Of a stretch of DNA of 51,776 bases, positions 16,099-24,709 are shown in pieces. The DNA comes from Chitinophagaceae bacterium (GTDB lineage Bacteria > Bacteroidota > Bacteroidia > Chitinophagales > Chitinophagaceae): the NCBI GenBank assembly GCA_019747705.1, contig JAIEQM010000028.1:1-51776 (forward strand), written 5' to 3'. The position numbers and the translations under genes were made by a program. Positions within the stretch are counted from its first letter, which is position 1. Each line of letters begins with the position of its first letter. The notes under the pieces are model-generated. The model did not search any database and was not told the origin of the DNA. It saw only the letters and a list, made by a program, of their open reading frames with translations.

Positions 16099-16227
16099 GT
16101 TGGTATGACCTTGGTACATGTAGTAGAGTCCCTCGATACTTCAGAGTTTGTTTTTACTATTAGTAAAACTTCAATCAGTATAGTACTATTAAATAGGCAT
16201 ATAAAGTCTCGATTTCTTTCTAACATA

Positions 16228-16273
16228 TCATCCTTATTCTCCCTTTCAAATTGGAAAGGGAGAATAAGGATGA
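16228..16273. terminator. Perfect 20-bp inverted repeat between convergent genes
   Basis: TCATCCTTATTCTCCCTTTC (16228-16247) is the exact reverse complement of 16254-16273, with a 6-base loop. It lies 6 bp beyond the stop codon of the minus-strand lipoprotein gene. It lacks a long T run, so it may act as an mRNA-end stabiliser or two-way terminator. Confidence 0.55.
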
Positions 16274-16279
16274 AACAAA

Positions 16280-17272
16280 TTAATAGTCTTTGACACATCT
16301 TACTGAAAAACCCGAAAATTCATTGGTAACGGATATACATGCTCCATTATTAATTCCTCCTATTGACGAAGAATTGTGGGTGATTTTTCTATAAAATATC
16401 TTACCGCTTCCACATGTCTGAGCGCTCCACCAATATGCGTCAGTACCAATTCCCAAAAAACTTTGGTCACCAAAATATCTTTGACCACCTGGTAATGCTG
16501 AAAATCCACTGGAATTAGATGCCCCTGTATTAGGGCTTTGCCAAAGATTGAGGGTTTTCATGAATCCGCCAGCATTAGATGGTCCAGCTAAATCAGTAAC
16601 TAAGTTCATCCATTCTTGTTCCGCAGGTATTCTCCAGCCTTCTGGAGCAAGTCCTCTTGGGTCGTTTACTGCGTACCAGTTATAAAGTTTACCATATACA
16701 GAACCCAAAGCTGGGTCATTATTATAGTAACACCATGCACCATTTGTTGCATTACGCCATTGAACTGGGTCGGTAATTTGTGGAATTAAGTCGCCATTTT
16801 TATATTTACTTACATTAAGATTTTTACTTATCCAAAATCTATACCCTTTATCTATAATTTGATAGGTATTACCATCTATATCTGTAATTGACCCAGGATT
16901 AACTACAATTGTAGTGAATGAGATTTCGTCACCGTAAGAAATGCCTACGGCATTAATTGCATATGCTTTCAAATAATATTGCTTTTTAGGAGTTAAGCCT
17001 TGTAATTGTATTTGAAAACTGCCAATTCCAGTTCCGCTATTTTGCTTTTGACCACTTGAAATTGATGGGTTTTGTATTTCATTCCAAACAACACCCCTTT
17101 CAGTTACTGTACTGGCACCATCATCAAGAATATTTCCACCTGCTATAGCAGTTCTACTTGTAATTGATACAACTGCAGAAGTAGAAACTTTAGGTAGTTT
17201 TTTAGATGAATTACCTTTTTTACAACCAGATACAAAATAAGCACACCAAAAAAAGTAAATAACATATTTCAT
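16280..17272 (-). CDS. FISUMP-domain lipoprotein
   Basis: An exported lipoprotein of 330 residues (lipobox in YFVSGCKK). The N-terminal part (about 30-125) resembles a fibronectin type III-like domain (GGNILDDGASTVTERGVVWNE, then LTPKKQYYLKAYAINAVG). The C-terminal part (about 135-330) is a Fibrobacter succinogenes major paralogous (FISUMP) domain: DIDGNTYQIIDKGYRFWISKNLNVSKY, split in the family pattern with YNWYAVNDPRGLAPEGWRIP, and ending in GFSVRCVKDY. Such proteins are common, surface-exposed and of unknown role in Bacteroidota. It is the last gene of the AT-rich minus-strand block, separated from the next gene upstream by 126 bp. Confidence 0.88.
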   Translation of the reverse strand: MKYVIYFFWCAYFVSGCKKGNSSKKLPKVSTSAVVSITSRTAIAGGNILDDGASTVTERGVVWNEIQNPSISSGQKQNSGTGIGSFQIQLQGLTPKKQYYLKAYAINAVGISYGDEISFTTIVVNPGSITDIDGNTYQIIDKGYRFWISKNLNVSKYKNGDLIPQITDPVQWRNATNGAWCYYNNDPALGSVYGKLYNWYAVNDPRGLAPEGWRIPAEQEWMNLVTDLAGPSNAGGFMKTLNLWQSPNTGASNSSGFSALPGGQRYFGDQSFLGIGTDAYWWSAQTCGSGKIFYRKITHNSSSIGGINNGACISVTNEFSGFSVRCVKDY

Positions 17273-17398
17273 ATTAAATGATTTTCCGATGAATAGTACA
17301 GTGTCTCATTGTAGTTTTCAAGCACTTCTTTACTATAAGTCACACTAATTATATCCACACCTTATTACAATACCCGAATTAAAAGAAGTGAAATATCT

Positions 17399-17743
17399 TT
17401 ATGGAAATTCATAAATTACTTGTGGAGAAATAGAGCTTTTCCCAGACACAACTACAGTTCCATTAACATATATCTTCAAAATACAATCAGCATTATTATT
17501 TGTTCCATTAGGGTAGGCTTGTAATGTTGCGGCTTTTAAGTTCTTAGTGTTTTTAAAGGAATAACTCCATCCTGTAATTGCATTATCTACCCCCACCACT
17601 TCTGCATTTTCGTTCATATAAGCACCATGCCATTTAGTAGCACTTATTAATGTTATTTCATATTTTACATCATCAATTTTTGCCACTTTTTTACAGGATA
17701 ACAAGGAAGTAACAACAAGTAAAAATAAAAGTGGGTATTTCAT
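17399..17743 (-). CDS. Small lipoprotein of unknown function
   Basis: 114 residues with a signal peptide and lipobox (MKYPLLFLLVVTSLLSCKK). The mature part is rich in beta-strand-type residues: YEITLISATKWHGAY, SYSFKNTKNLKAATLQAYP, ADCILKIYVNGTVVVSGKSS. This small beta-sandwich-like pattern is common in single-domain Bacteroidota lipoproteins. I do not recognise a named family. It starts 3 bp after the stop codon of the gene at 17747, so the two are surely co-transcribed. Confidence 0.75.
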   Translation of the reverse strand: MKYPLLFLLVVTSLLSCKKVAKIDDVKYEITLISATKWHGAYMNENAEVVGVDNAITGWSYSFKNTKNLKAATLQAYPNGTNNNADCILKIYVNGTVVVSGKSSISPQVIYEFP

Positions 17744-17746
17744 GCC

Positions 17747-18616
17747 TTACTTTTTATTTTTTTTATCTTCCAAAACACTAATTCCAAAGTCAAATACCTT
17801 CTGCATGGGAGCTCCTGAAAAAGTTGACGTACCGCCTGCGTACATAAAGCAATACTGCCCATCTTCAAGTGGCTTTTCAGTTATCACTTTATAAACACCT
17901 TTCGAAATCTTCTCGAACTTGAAGCTTATTTTATTCTTGTCGTCAATTCCTGTTGTAAGACCTTCATAGCTATTCCATGTGCCTGTTATTACTTCTCTGC
18001 TTTTCTTATTAGATGAAGAAGTAAATTTTACCAGTATAAATTCATTAGGGCTTGTTGCTGCCGAAAACCAAAAAATTTGTCCATTGCCTCCTCCAAAATT
18101 GTTGGAAGAGGTTTTATCAAAAATAAAATAGAACACTGGAGATGTTTCCTTTATATCAAAGTTTGACTTAACGCCACTTAGTATTGCCTTGTTCTTTGTT
18201 TTGGCTATGCCGTATGTTAAAGACGTTAATATGCCCGAACCCTGATTCGCAGATGAATAAACTGACGCTTCTAATTCCTGGTAATTACAGGGATTATTAT
18301 TGCAATAGTAAATACCAGGCGTTAAAGAAAGTAGTTTGTCCCCGCTATTTTCATTAGAAGAGTTAGAAGAACTTGATTTCGAAACCATCAAAGCAAGTAC
18401 CTCATCAGGAATACCAGTTTTCTTTAATTTGATAAGCGAATTTGTGGAAAGCTCAAAATTGCAATATGAAGAATTTATTTTGGAGATAAGCACTTCTCTA
18501 CCTAAGCCAGCGCTATGCAAATCACTGATTGTCTGATTAGTTATTGTATCTTGGCTTTGTGCAGAAAAAGAATGCAGAAATAGATAAACGATAGTTAAGA
18601 AAAAAAATAATTTCAT
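17747..18616 (-). CDS. Exported protein of unknown function
   Basis: 289 residues with a signal peptide cleaved near HSFSAQSQ. The first mature segment (about residues 22-85) has a helical repeat, QTISDLHSAGLGREVLISKI then STNSLIKLKKTGIPDEVLALM, of a type seen in other exported Bacteroidota proteins. A Ser/Asn linker follows and then a beta-rich C-terminal domain. I cannot name the function. It is in line with the outer membrane-like gene upstream (12 bp) and the small lipoprotein downstream. Confidence 0.78.
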   Translation of the reverse strand: MKLFFFLTIVYLFLHSFSAQSQDTITNQTISDLHSAGLGREVLISKINSSYCNFELSTNSLIKLKKTGIPDEVLALMVSKSSSSNSSNENSGDKLLSLTPGIYYCNNNPCNYQELEASVYSSANQGSGILTSLTYGIAKTKNKAILSGVKSNFDIKETSPVFYFIFDKTSSNNFGGGNGQIFWFSAATSPNEFILVKFTSSSNKKSREVITGTWNSYEGLTTGIDDKNKISFKFEKISKGVYKVITEKPLEDGQYCFMYAGGTSTFSGAPMQKVFDFGISVLEDKKNKK

Positions 18617-18628
18617 TTGAATAGAATT

Positions 18629-19174
18629 TTACTGCTTTTTGCCTGTAGAAATATTGTAAGCCACACGGAATCCGAAAAAGGAAAAGTTACCAAACTGGAA
18701 ATCACCTTCTTGAAATCGAATTGATAAATCAATTTTATCACGAACTAAGCCTGCACCAAAAGCATAAGAAAAAGTAGTTTTGTTTAATGAAGTGCTTGAC
18801 CCGTCTGAAAATCCACTAGTCTTTTCTCCGTAACTACCGAAACCTAATTGTGGCTCTATGTAGACATCATTAAAATAATGCCTATAGCCAATAAGTACAG
18901 GAATAACACTAAATCGTCGCTTAAAAGATTCTCCTGAAAATTCATCCTCTTTCGGAAATAACAAATATCCTGTTGTAAACGAAAGTTGACCCGCCTCCGA
19001 AATTCCATGCAAGTATTTACCAATGACTCCAACACCGATTGTGTAAGGCTCCCCACCAGTGCCAACTCTGATGCCAATCTCTGGACCCAAGTTAATTTGA
19101 TTAGTTTTTTTCTGAGCAGTAATTTTCCCTGCGAAAAAATAGAGTAGAACAGTTAGAATTAGAAGTTTATTCAT
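18629..19174 (-). CDS. Outer-membrane beta-barrel-like protein
   Basis: 181 residues with a signal peptide (MNKLLILTVLLYFFAGKITAQ, split after A-Q). The mature part alternates polar and hydrophobic residues, with aromatic strand ends: IGIRVGTGGEPYTIGVGVIG, YIEPQLGFGSYGEK, FSYAFGAGLVRDKIDLSIRF, FGFRVAYNIS. This is the pattern of a small eight-stranded outer-membrane barrel. It is the first of four genes for exported proteins downstream of the two-component pair, 95 bp after the response regulator gene. Confidence 0.75.
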   Translation of the reverse strand: MNKLLILTVLLYFFAGKITAQKKTNQINLGPEIGIRVGTGGEPYTIGVGVIGKYLHGISEAGQLSFTTGYLLFPKEDEFSGESFKRRFSVIPVLIGYRHYFNDVYIEPQLGFGSYGEKTSGFSDGSSTSLNKTTFSYAFGAGLVRDKIDLSIRFQEGDFQFGNFSFFGFRVAYNISTGKKQ

Positions 19175-19269
19175 AATAAGTAAAAGTTTATATAATGCCT
19201 TAACAATATCAAATTAAAGTTTGAAAAAAAATATAAACATTAAAAGTATTTGGGATAAAAACGTATAAA

Positions 19270-20052
19270 TTAAGGACATAAAGAAGAATTTAAAAACCTT
19301 GTAACTTCTTCTCTGTTTTTTTCACCAATAGGTAATGACATGTCACCTATTAGAATCATAGATGATATTTTGTAGCCAGTGATTTTCTTTGAATTAGCAA
19401 TATAAGATTTATGAATTCTAATAAATTGCGATGGCAATGTTTTATAAAAATCATCAAGCTCTTCTCTGATTAAGAAGCCATACTTTGGGTCTGCTGTGTG
19501 AATTAATATTGTATTCTTAAAAAATTGATTGTAAGATTCAATAAAAATAATTTCATCAAAGTTGAACACCTTGTTAATTATTGTCGTGTTCTCATAAGAT
19601 GCAGTTCTGGCACTGCCACTTTCAATATTTATGAGCTTTCCTTTTAAACTTATGATTCTGTGTTTAGTAAAATGTATTGATTCAGGCAGAGCTATTTTAA
19701 CCGTAGCTAAAAGCTGAGGTTTATCTAATGGTTTAGGCTTAATAAGAAATGTATTTGGATTGGTCGCTTTAGCTTTACTAAGCGTTTCAGCATCTGAATA
19801 ACCCGACAAAAAAATTACTGGTATTGTATATTTCTTATAAACATATTCGGAAATACGAATGCCAGCATCTAAATCATCATATAATCTAATATCTGCAATG
19901 ATTAAATCAGGTGCAGATTCATCCACTAATCGACAGCCATCCGCATAGTTATCTGCTGGGCCAATTACATCATAGTTTTCCGACTCCAAAAAAAGTTTTA
20001 TTTGATTGGCTATAATATACTCATCTTCTATTACTAATATCTTGCGTTTCAT
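19270..20052 (-). CDS. LytTR-family response regulator
   Basis: 260 residues. The N-terminal receiver domain (about 1-120) has the phospho-acceptor aspartate in DLIIADIRLYDD and the KP pair in FLIKPKPLDKPQL. The C-terminal LytTR DNA-binding domain (about 160-258) shows EIIFIESYNQFFKNTILIHT and FIRIHKSYIANSKKITGY. Its ATG overlaps the stop codon of the upstream kinase gene by one base (TAATG), which shows translational coupling. The likely targets are the exported-protein genes just downstream, by position only. Confidence 0.92.
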   Translation of the reverse strand: MKRKILVIEDEYIIANQIKLFLESENYDVIGPADNYADGCRLVDESAPDLIIADIRLYDDLDAGIRISEYVYKKYTIPVIFLSGYSDAETLSKAKATNPNTFLIKPKPLDKPQLLATVKIALPESIHFTKHRIISLKGKLINIESGSARTASYENTTIINKVFNFDEIIFIESYNQFFKNTILIHTADPKYGFLIREELDDFYKTLPSQFIRIHKSYIANSKKITGYKISSMILIGDMSLPIGEKNREEVTRFLNSSLCP

Positions 20053-21776
20053 TAAAAGATTATCTCGCTGAATGAACCATTATTATTTTTAAAAATTACA
20101 GTGCCGTTCATTTGTTTCAAAAGCCCCTTAATCATGTTTATTCCGTATGATCCTTTTTGTGGGTGTTCAAAATTTTCAGGAAAGCCTTTACCATTATCAG
20201 ATACCGATATTGATATTTTATCATTTTTCAGCTTTTTTGCGCTCACCGAAATGGCTAACTCATTTAAGTTTACTCCTCCATGTTTAATACAGTTTGTAAT
20301 TAGCTCTGAAAGTGTTAAAGCTAATTGTGTTGCCAGCTTTGTTTCAATTAGTAAATGGGCATTAATATTAAAAAATATCTTGTTCGTTGTTTGATATGTT
20401 TTTGACAGATTAGAACAGAGGGTTTCAATAAATTCCTGAAGATTAATTTTTGTAATATCTTCTTTTTGATATAATTGCTCATGGATAAAACTTATACTTT
20501 GAATCCTGCTCTCCAGGTCTTTTAGTGAAATATCGTTGCTCTTTGAATCTACCGATGCATCAATTAATCCTGATATAATTCCAAGGTTATTTCTTACTTG
20601 ATGATGTAATTCTTTTTGTAATTCAACAATTTGTTTTTTTTCTTTTTTTAGGCGTTTATATTGAAAATAGGCTATTACCAAAGCAATGCTGAGGAGCAAT
20701 GCAAGAGGCATAATAATAAATAATGCCTTATTGTAATTCTGGGTTTTTTGCTGTTCTAATTCAATTTTAGAAATTTTACTAGTTAAGCTATCCTGAAATG
20801 TTCTGTAAATAACTCTTTTAAGATTATTGTAACTTGAATCATACGACTCTTTTTTTACTGAATCAATGATATTGTAAATCTCGCCCGAATCTATAAATGA
20901 GCTGTTAGTTTTAACACTTTCGTTATATGAAAGTTCTTTTGTATATTGAACATTAAACTCAAAATCATTTTTTGCATCACTTGAGTTTATTTCAATAGGT
21001 ATTGGAGCCCCCCATTCACTTCTGTCCCGAAAAATTATTTTATAATACTTTTGAGGTAACCCTGATACTGCTTCCCCTCCGCTTAACCAAGTTTTCCCAT
21101 TATCAAATGACCATTTACCAACCCATGAAGGAGAAATATTTACTTTAATGGTAGTTGAGGGTTCAGTTTCGTTGTATTCCCAGTGTAAATGCCAGTCAGT
21201 TGGGTTGACAAAATACTCAGGGAATATAGGGTCTATGTAGCAAGAACAATCTTTCTCACCTTTGACGGGCAAACCAACCCTCTTCATAATCGGTTGCACA
21301 GGTTTTGCCTGCCTAATTCCGTAATAAAAAAATGTGGTATCCTTTCTGGGAATCACTGTCCCGATTCGTTGACCTGCATAAACATACTTATTACTGCTAA
21401 CAGTAAAATATACATGGTAATACGCTGTACTGAAATCTTCACCATCAATCCAGCAGGCATCATTCGGCTCATCATTTCCTCCAGTTGTAAATATTCTTAG
21501 AATCCCACTATGCGATGCATAAATTGGGGTATTCGCCTGTAATACATAGCCTGGTGCAACACGTCTGTGGATTACAGGTCCATAGCCTGCACAGTTCCTA
21601 ATTGTGCTGTCTCCCCATTCTTTTCCCTTTAACGGCTTGTATAAAGTAAGTTTAGTTTTAACAGGAGAGAAAAAGAAAAGTCCTCTCCCATCAAGTTGTT
21701 CAAAACATTGAGCATTACCATTTAAAGTGCTTTGCAGAACTGCCAGCATTAGAAAATGTTTTACAATGTCAGCCAT
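20052..21776 (-). CDS. Sensor histidine kinase with degenerate M23-like sensor
   Basis: 574 residues: signal peptide (about 1-22), periplasmic region to about residue 345, one membrane span (ALFIIMPLALLLSIALVIAYF), and a cytoplasmic HisKA_2-type kinase (LQKELHHQVRNNLGIISGLID; ATPase DNGKGFPENF). The periplasmic part resembles LytM/M23 peptidases in order: TPIYASHSGILRIF, AYYHVYFTVSSNKYVYAGQRIG, and CYIDPIF. The metal-site aspartate and the HxH at its usual place are not conserved (FFYYGIR instead), though HLHWEY occurs further on. I infer a non-catalytic sensor, perhaps for cell-wall material. The start is ATG 21776 (MADIVKHFLML); the frame opens at a TTG at 21785. Confidence 0.85.
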   Translation of the reverse strand: MADIVKHFLMLAVLQSTLNGNAQCFEQLDGRGLFFFSPVKTKLTLYKPLKGKEWGDSTIRNCAGYGPVIHRRVAPGYVLQANTPIYASHSGILRIFTTGGNDEPNDACWIDGEDFSTAYYHVYFTVSSNKYVYAGQRIGTVIPRKDTTFFYYGIRQAKPVQPIMKRVGLPVKGEKDCSCYIDPIFPEYFVNPTDWHLHWEYNETEPSTTIKVNISPSWVGKWSFDNGKTWLSGGEAVSGLPQKYYKIIFRDRSEWGAPIPIEINSSDAKNDFEFNVQYTKELSYNESVKTNSSFIDSGEIYNIIDSVKKESYDSSYNNLKRVIYRTFQDSLTSKISKIELEQQKTQNYNKALFIIMPLALLLSIALVIAYFQYKRLKKEKKQIVELQKELHHQVRNNLGIISGLIDASVDSKSNDISLKDLESRIQSISFIHEQLYQKEDITKINLQEFIETLCSNLSKTYQTTNKIFFNINAHLLIETKLATQLALTLSELITNCIKHGGVNLNELAISVSAKKLKNDKISISVSDNGKGFPENFEHPQKGSYGINMIKGLLKQMNGTVIFKNNNGSFSEIIF

Positions 21777-22035
21777 AGAAATCAAGTTACAAAATAAAAT
21801 TTTTGTTGCAATATCTAAGGATAAAAAAGCTGATTTATGGGATAAAGAGTCACTCCTTTTGTTGGTATTCCATTCCTATTTCTGCATCAGAGTTAATGAT
21901 ATAACACATCCATCGTTGTATCTTATGACCAACGACAGAAACATTTGTACAAAAATCATTGTTGGTCAAAACAGGTAACAAGGGGGCAAAAATTTTATCA
22001 ACATTGCAAAAATATCTACACATGTATTATCAGCA

Positions 22036-22410
22036 GTTCCCTCGTTCCTCGGGATGACAACAATTTTCATCTTACTGCTACGCAGAGGATGCTCAACAAT
22101 GTTCAACAGTAATTCACTACAGTAGCACAAAAGCTAAATCAGGGAACCATCCGATCCTGCCTACCGTCAGGCAGGTTCGGGTCGTCATCGAAATCGGGCT
22201 CCTTTTTTGTTTCTGTTGCCTGCCCCGATGAGTGCAACATCATCGGGGGAGAAACAAAAAGAAAAGAAAAACAGCAGAGAGCAAAAAAATAAGATATGTT
22301 CATACGGCTGGTCAAAAGACACAACCTCGGCGTGCTTCTTTCTTTATCACCCAAAAACAATCTGAGATTATTTAAATAAACCTGCAAAACTTGGAAACTG
22401 CACAGAGCAT
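22036..22410. repeat. Dispersed long repeat, copy R1
   Basis: Shares many stretches with R2 (25570-25900), for example CTCGTTCCTC, TTCATCTTACTGCTAC, GGTCAAAAGACACAACCTC and CTTCTTTCTTTATCACCCAA. It ends in a hairpin of the AACCTGCGAAGTTTGG family. It fills most of the 639-bp gene-free stretch between the kinase and the serine hydrolase; 21777-22035 shows nothing else recognisable. The middle part differs from R2. Confidence 0.75.
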
Positions 22411-22415
22411 TCAAC

Positions 22416-23855
22416 TTATTGTTTCTTCAATTCTGTTTTTACACCAAACGCAATCAACCAGGCCTTGATGATTTTTTTATTGGCATCCAGTTCAAATTCT
22501 ATCTGCCTGTCTGTACCATCACTGTAAAAAAATTTATTGGCAGATTCAGGTTTTAATTCTGTTGCAGAACCATTCGGCAATACCCTGAAAAGACTTTCCC
22601 CTCTTCGTTCCAGTTTTATATCGTTGGGCGCTTTATAGTTTCCTGTAAAAGCATCCAGCGCTGATGAATCCAGTTTTATTTCTTTATGTTCTGATGGCAT
22701 TACTACTTCTTTTCCTGCCATGATATGCTGCAACGTAACACCAATACCCGGAGATGGTGAGCCATTGTTGGATAATATAACATAGGTTTGGTCCTTGTCT
22801 GTGTTTCGTGCAAGGTAAGTGGCATATCCAGGCCAGCCACCAGAGTGAGAAATGATATTGCCGAAATCATTTTTTTCAACAAACACACCAAAGCCGTACA
22901 TATAGTTTCTTGCTGTGTCAATGATGGACTTCCCTTTCAACATATCATTTTGTGTTTCTTCTTTCAGCAGTGTATGGTTTTTAATAGCTCTGTCCCATTT
23001 CAGCAAATCGGCGGTTGTTGAATTAACCACACCATCGCCCTGTATGCCATCTAAGTAAAACACAATATTTAAATCTGGTACACTATCGGGTAAAAGATAT
23101 TTCTTCAGGCTGTCGTTGTACACATAACCATAGGCATAGTTCGCAATGGTATCTTTTAATGAACGTCTTGTATTGTAAATGCGGGTATGCGTCATTTCAA
23201 TCGGCTGAAAAATATTTTCAGACATAAAATTGGCGAATGGTTGCCCTGAAACTTTTGCAATAATAGAAGCCAGAAGTGCATAAGCGGTATTGCTGTATTC
23301 CCATTTTTTGCCCGGCTCAAACATCGGCGGTATTTTTTCTTTTGCCAGGAAAGCAATCAAATCATTGTTGAAGGCGATTTTTGTTTTGTCCCATTTTTCA
23401 TTCATGGCCCATTCATAAGCCGGCAGGCCGCTGGTGTGCGTGAGCATGTGCCAGATGGTTATACCATTGTAAGGCAATTCAGGAAAATACTGCCGCAGCG
23501 AATCAGTAAGTTTCAGTTTGCCTTTATCCAGCAATAATAAAATACCTGTCGCAGTAAATTGTTTGCTTACAGAAGCCAGTTCAAAAACAGAAGAGTCGTT
23601 CAGCATTCTTTGCTTATCAAAGTCAGCAAGGCCATAAGATTTTTGAAAGACGATTTTACCGTTCTCCGCCACCAGCACATTTCCATTAAAGCGGTAATAC
23701 TTTTGCTGACCGGTAAGGAATTCATCCATTTTCTGAGCAAGTGGATTTGTTTTTTCTTTTTGGCCGCAGGCGATAAAGAAAATAAAGAAAAGAGGCAGCA
23801 ATTTTTTTGCTGCAATGCTGAAAGTATTTGAGAGTGATTTTTTTTCGTTGAACAT
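22416..23855 (-). CDS. Serine hydrolase, beta-lactamase class C family lipoprotein
   Basis: 479 residues. It starts with a signal peptide and lipobox (FIFFIACGQKEK). The class C beta-lactamase/D-Ala-D-Ala carboxypeptidase fold is recognisable by the active-site SVSK (S-x-x-K) in FELASVSKQFTATG, the YSN motif in WEYSNTAYALLASII, and HSGGWPGYAT in place of the KTG box. The C-terminal region after about residue 370 is a beta-rich domain common in this family. It is probably an envelope-bound hydrolase of unknown substrate, not a proven beta-lactamase. The frame is open to 23903, but the ATG at 23855 gives the better signal peptide. Confidence 0.9.
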   Translation of the reverse strand: MFNEKKSLSNTFSIAAKKLLPLFFIFFIACGQKEKTNPLAQKMDEFLTGQQKYYRFNGNVLVAENGKIVFQKSYGLADFDKQRMLNDSSVFELASVSKQFTATGILLLLDKGKLKLTDSLRQYFPELPYNGITIWHMLTHTSGLPAYEWAMNEKWDKTKIAFNNDLIAFLAKEKIPPMFEPGKKWEYSNTAYALLASIIAKVSGQPFANFMSENIFQPIEMTHTRIYNTRRSLKDTIANYAYGYVYNDSLKKYLLPDSVPDLNIVFYLDGIQGDGVVNSTTADLLKWDRAIKNHTLLKEETQNDMLKGKSIIDTARNYMYGFGVFVEKNDFGNIISHSGGWPGYATYLARNTDKDQTYVILSNNGSPSPGIGVTLQHIMAGKEVVMPSEHKEIKLDSSALDAFTGNYKAPNDIKLERRGESLFRVLPNGSATELKPESANKFFYSDGTDRQIEFELDANKKIIKAWLIAFGVKTELKKQ

Positions 23856-23956
23856 CTTGTTTGTTTTTGTAATGATAATAAGCAGGGTCTTTTGATTATT
23901 CATTGAATTCCTTTAGTCCGCTCTATTTATGCTAAATATATCTGACCTTTTAAAAG

Positions 23957-24007
23957 CAACCAGAGATTGTTTACATAAACCTGCGAAGTTTGGAAACTTC
24001 GGAAAGC
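23957..24007. repeat. Hairpin repeat family E
   Basis: CAACCAGAGATTGTTTACAT followed by AAACCTGCGAAGTTTGG and AAACTTCGG. Other copies lie near 22378-22408, 25490-25546, 25845-25899 and 28441-28495. The inner palindrome is CGAAGTTT / AAACTTCG. Confidence 0.7.
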
Positions 24008-24010
24008 GGG

Positions 24011-24709
24011 TTACTTAAAATTAATACTTCCGCAATTAATTTCTTCCTTGTTCATTAATGGATGTCCGGTAGTACTTTTATATGCGGAAATTGTATAAAA
24101 AAGATTTTGACCTTTCATGCTAAGTCCTGTTCGCAATGCACCATCTACTCCTTTGTTGGAGCGTATTACGACATAAAAAGCAGTTGATTCATTTGGATTA
24201 ACAGTTCTATTCATCGAATATGATTTATTGGTTCCGGTTTCTAAAAAAGTTTTTATTGACAACCCATAATCATATAAAGATACTTTATCAAGTGTCATGG
24301 TATCGGAAGGAATCAATAATTTCATATAGTTTCCCGATGAAAGTGGAAACTCAAATGAATCTATAGGGAAATTAATTTTCAATTCAACAGGATTCATTGT
24401 TTCATTAGTTATTTGGGTATAATATACAGTATATGGATACCTCTTGCCCTCAGGGTTCATATATCCTCCGCCTTTTGGGAAACTGTTCTGTATTACCAGG
24501 CGCTTACTCATAGAATCAGCATACTCATACTTACTGTGAAAATCAGGAGTATTAGGTCGGGGAGAAGCGACGGTGTCTTTGGTTTCGGACTTGACATTAT
24601 CTTTTGATGAGTTTGTTTGGTTTTGCCCTTCACAAGAAATGCAAAAGACAAATATCAGGGCTCTAATGAAAGCAGTTTGAATAAATGTAATATTAGATTT
24701 ACTCATCAT
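24011..24709 (-). CDS. Lipoprotein of unknown function
   Basis: 232 residues with a signal peptide and lipobox (IFVFCISCEGQ). The mature part begins with a Ser/Lys/Thr-rich linker and continues into a beta-rich domain (YTVYYTQITNETMNPVELKINFP, split around the family's hydrophobic strands, and SYSMNRTVNPNESTAFYVVI). I do not recognise a family. Its start codon overlaps the stop of the YceI gene by one base (TAATG), so the two are translated together. Confidence 0.78.
   Translation of the reverse strand: MMSKSNITFIQTAFIRALIFVFCISCEGQNQTNSSKDNVKSETKDTVASPRPNTPDFHSKYEYADSMSKRLVIQNSFPKGGGYMNPEGKRYPYTVYYTQITNETMNPVELKINFPIDSFEFPLSSGNYMKLLIPSDTMTLDKVSLYDYGLSIKTFLETGTNKSYSMNRTVNPNESTAFYVVIRSNKGVDGALRTGLSMKGQNLFYTISAYKSTTGHPLMNKEEINCGSINFK

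Noticed and set aside
22139..22414. Open frame on the minus strand within R1
   Set aside because: It lies wholly in a dispersed noncoding repeat, and the matching stretch of R2 does not keep the frame.
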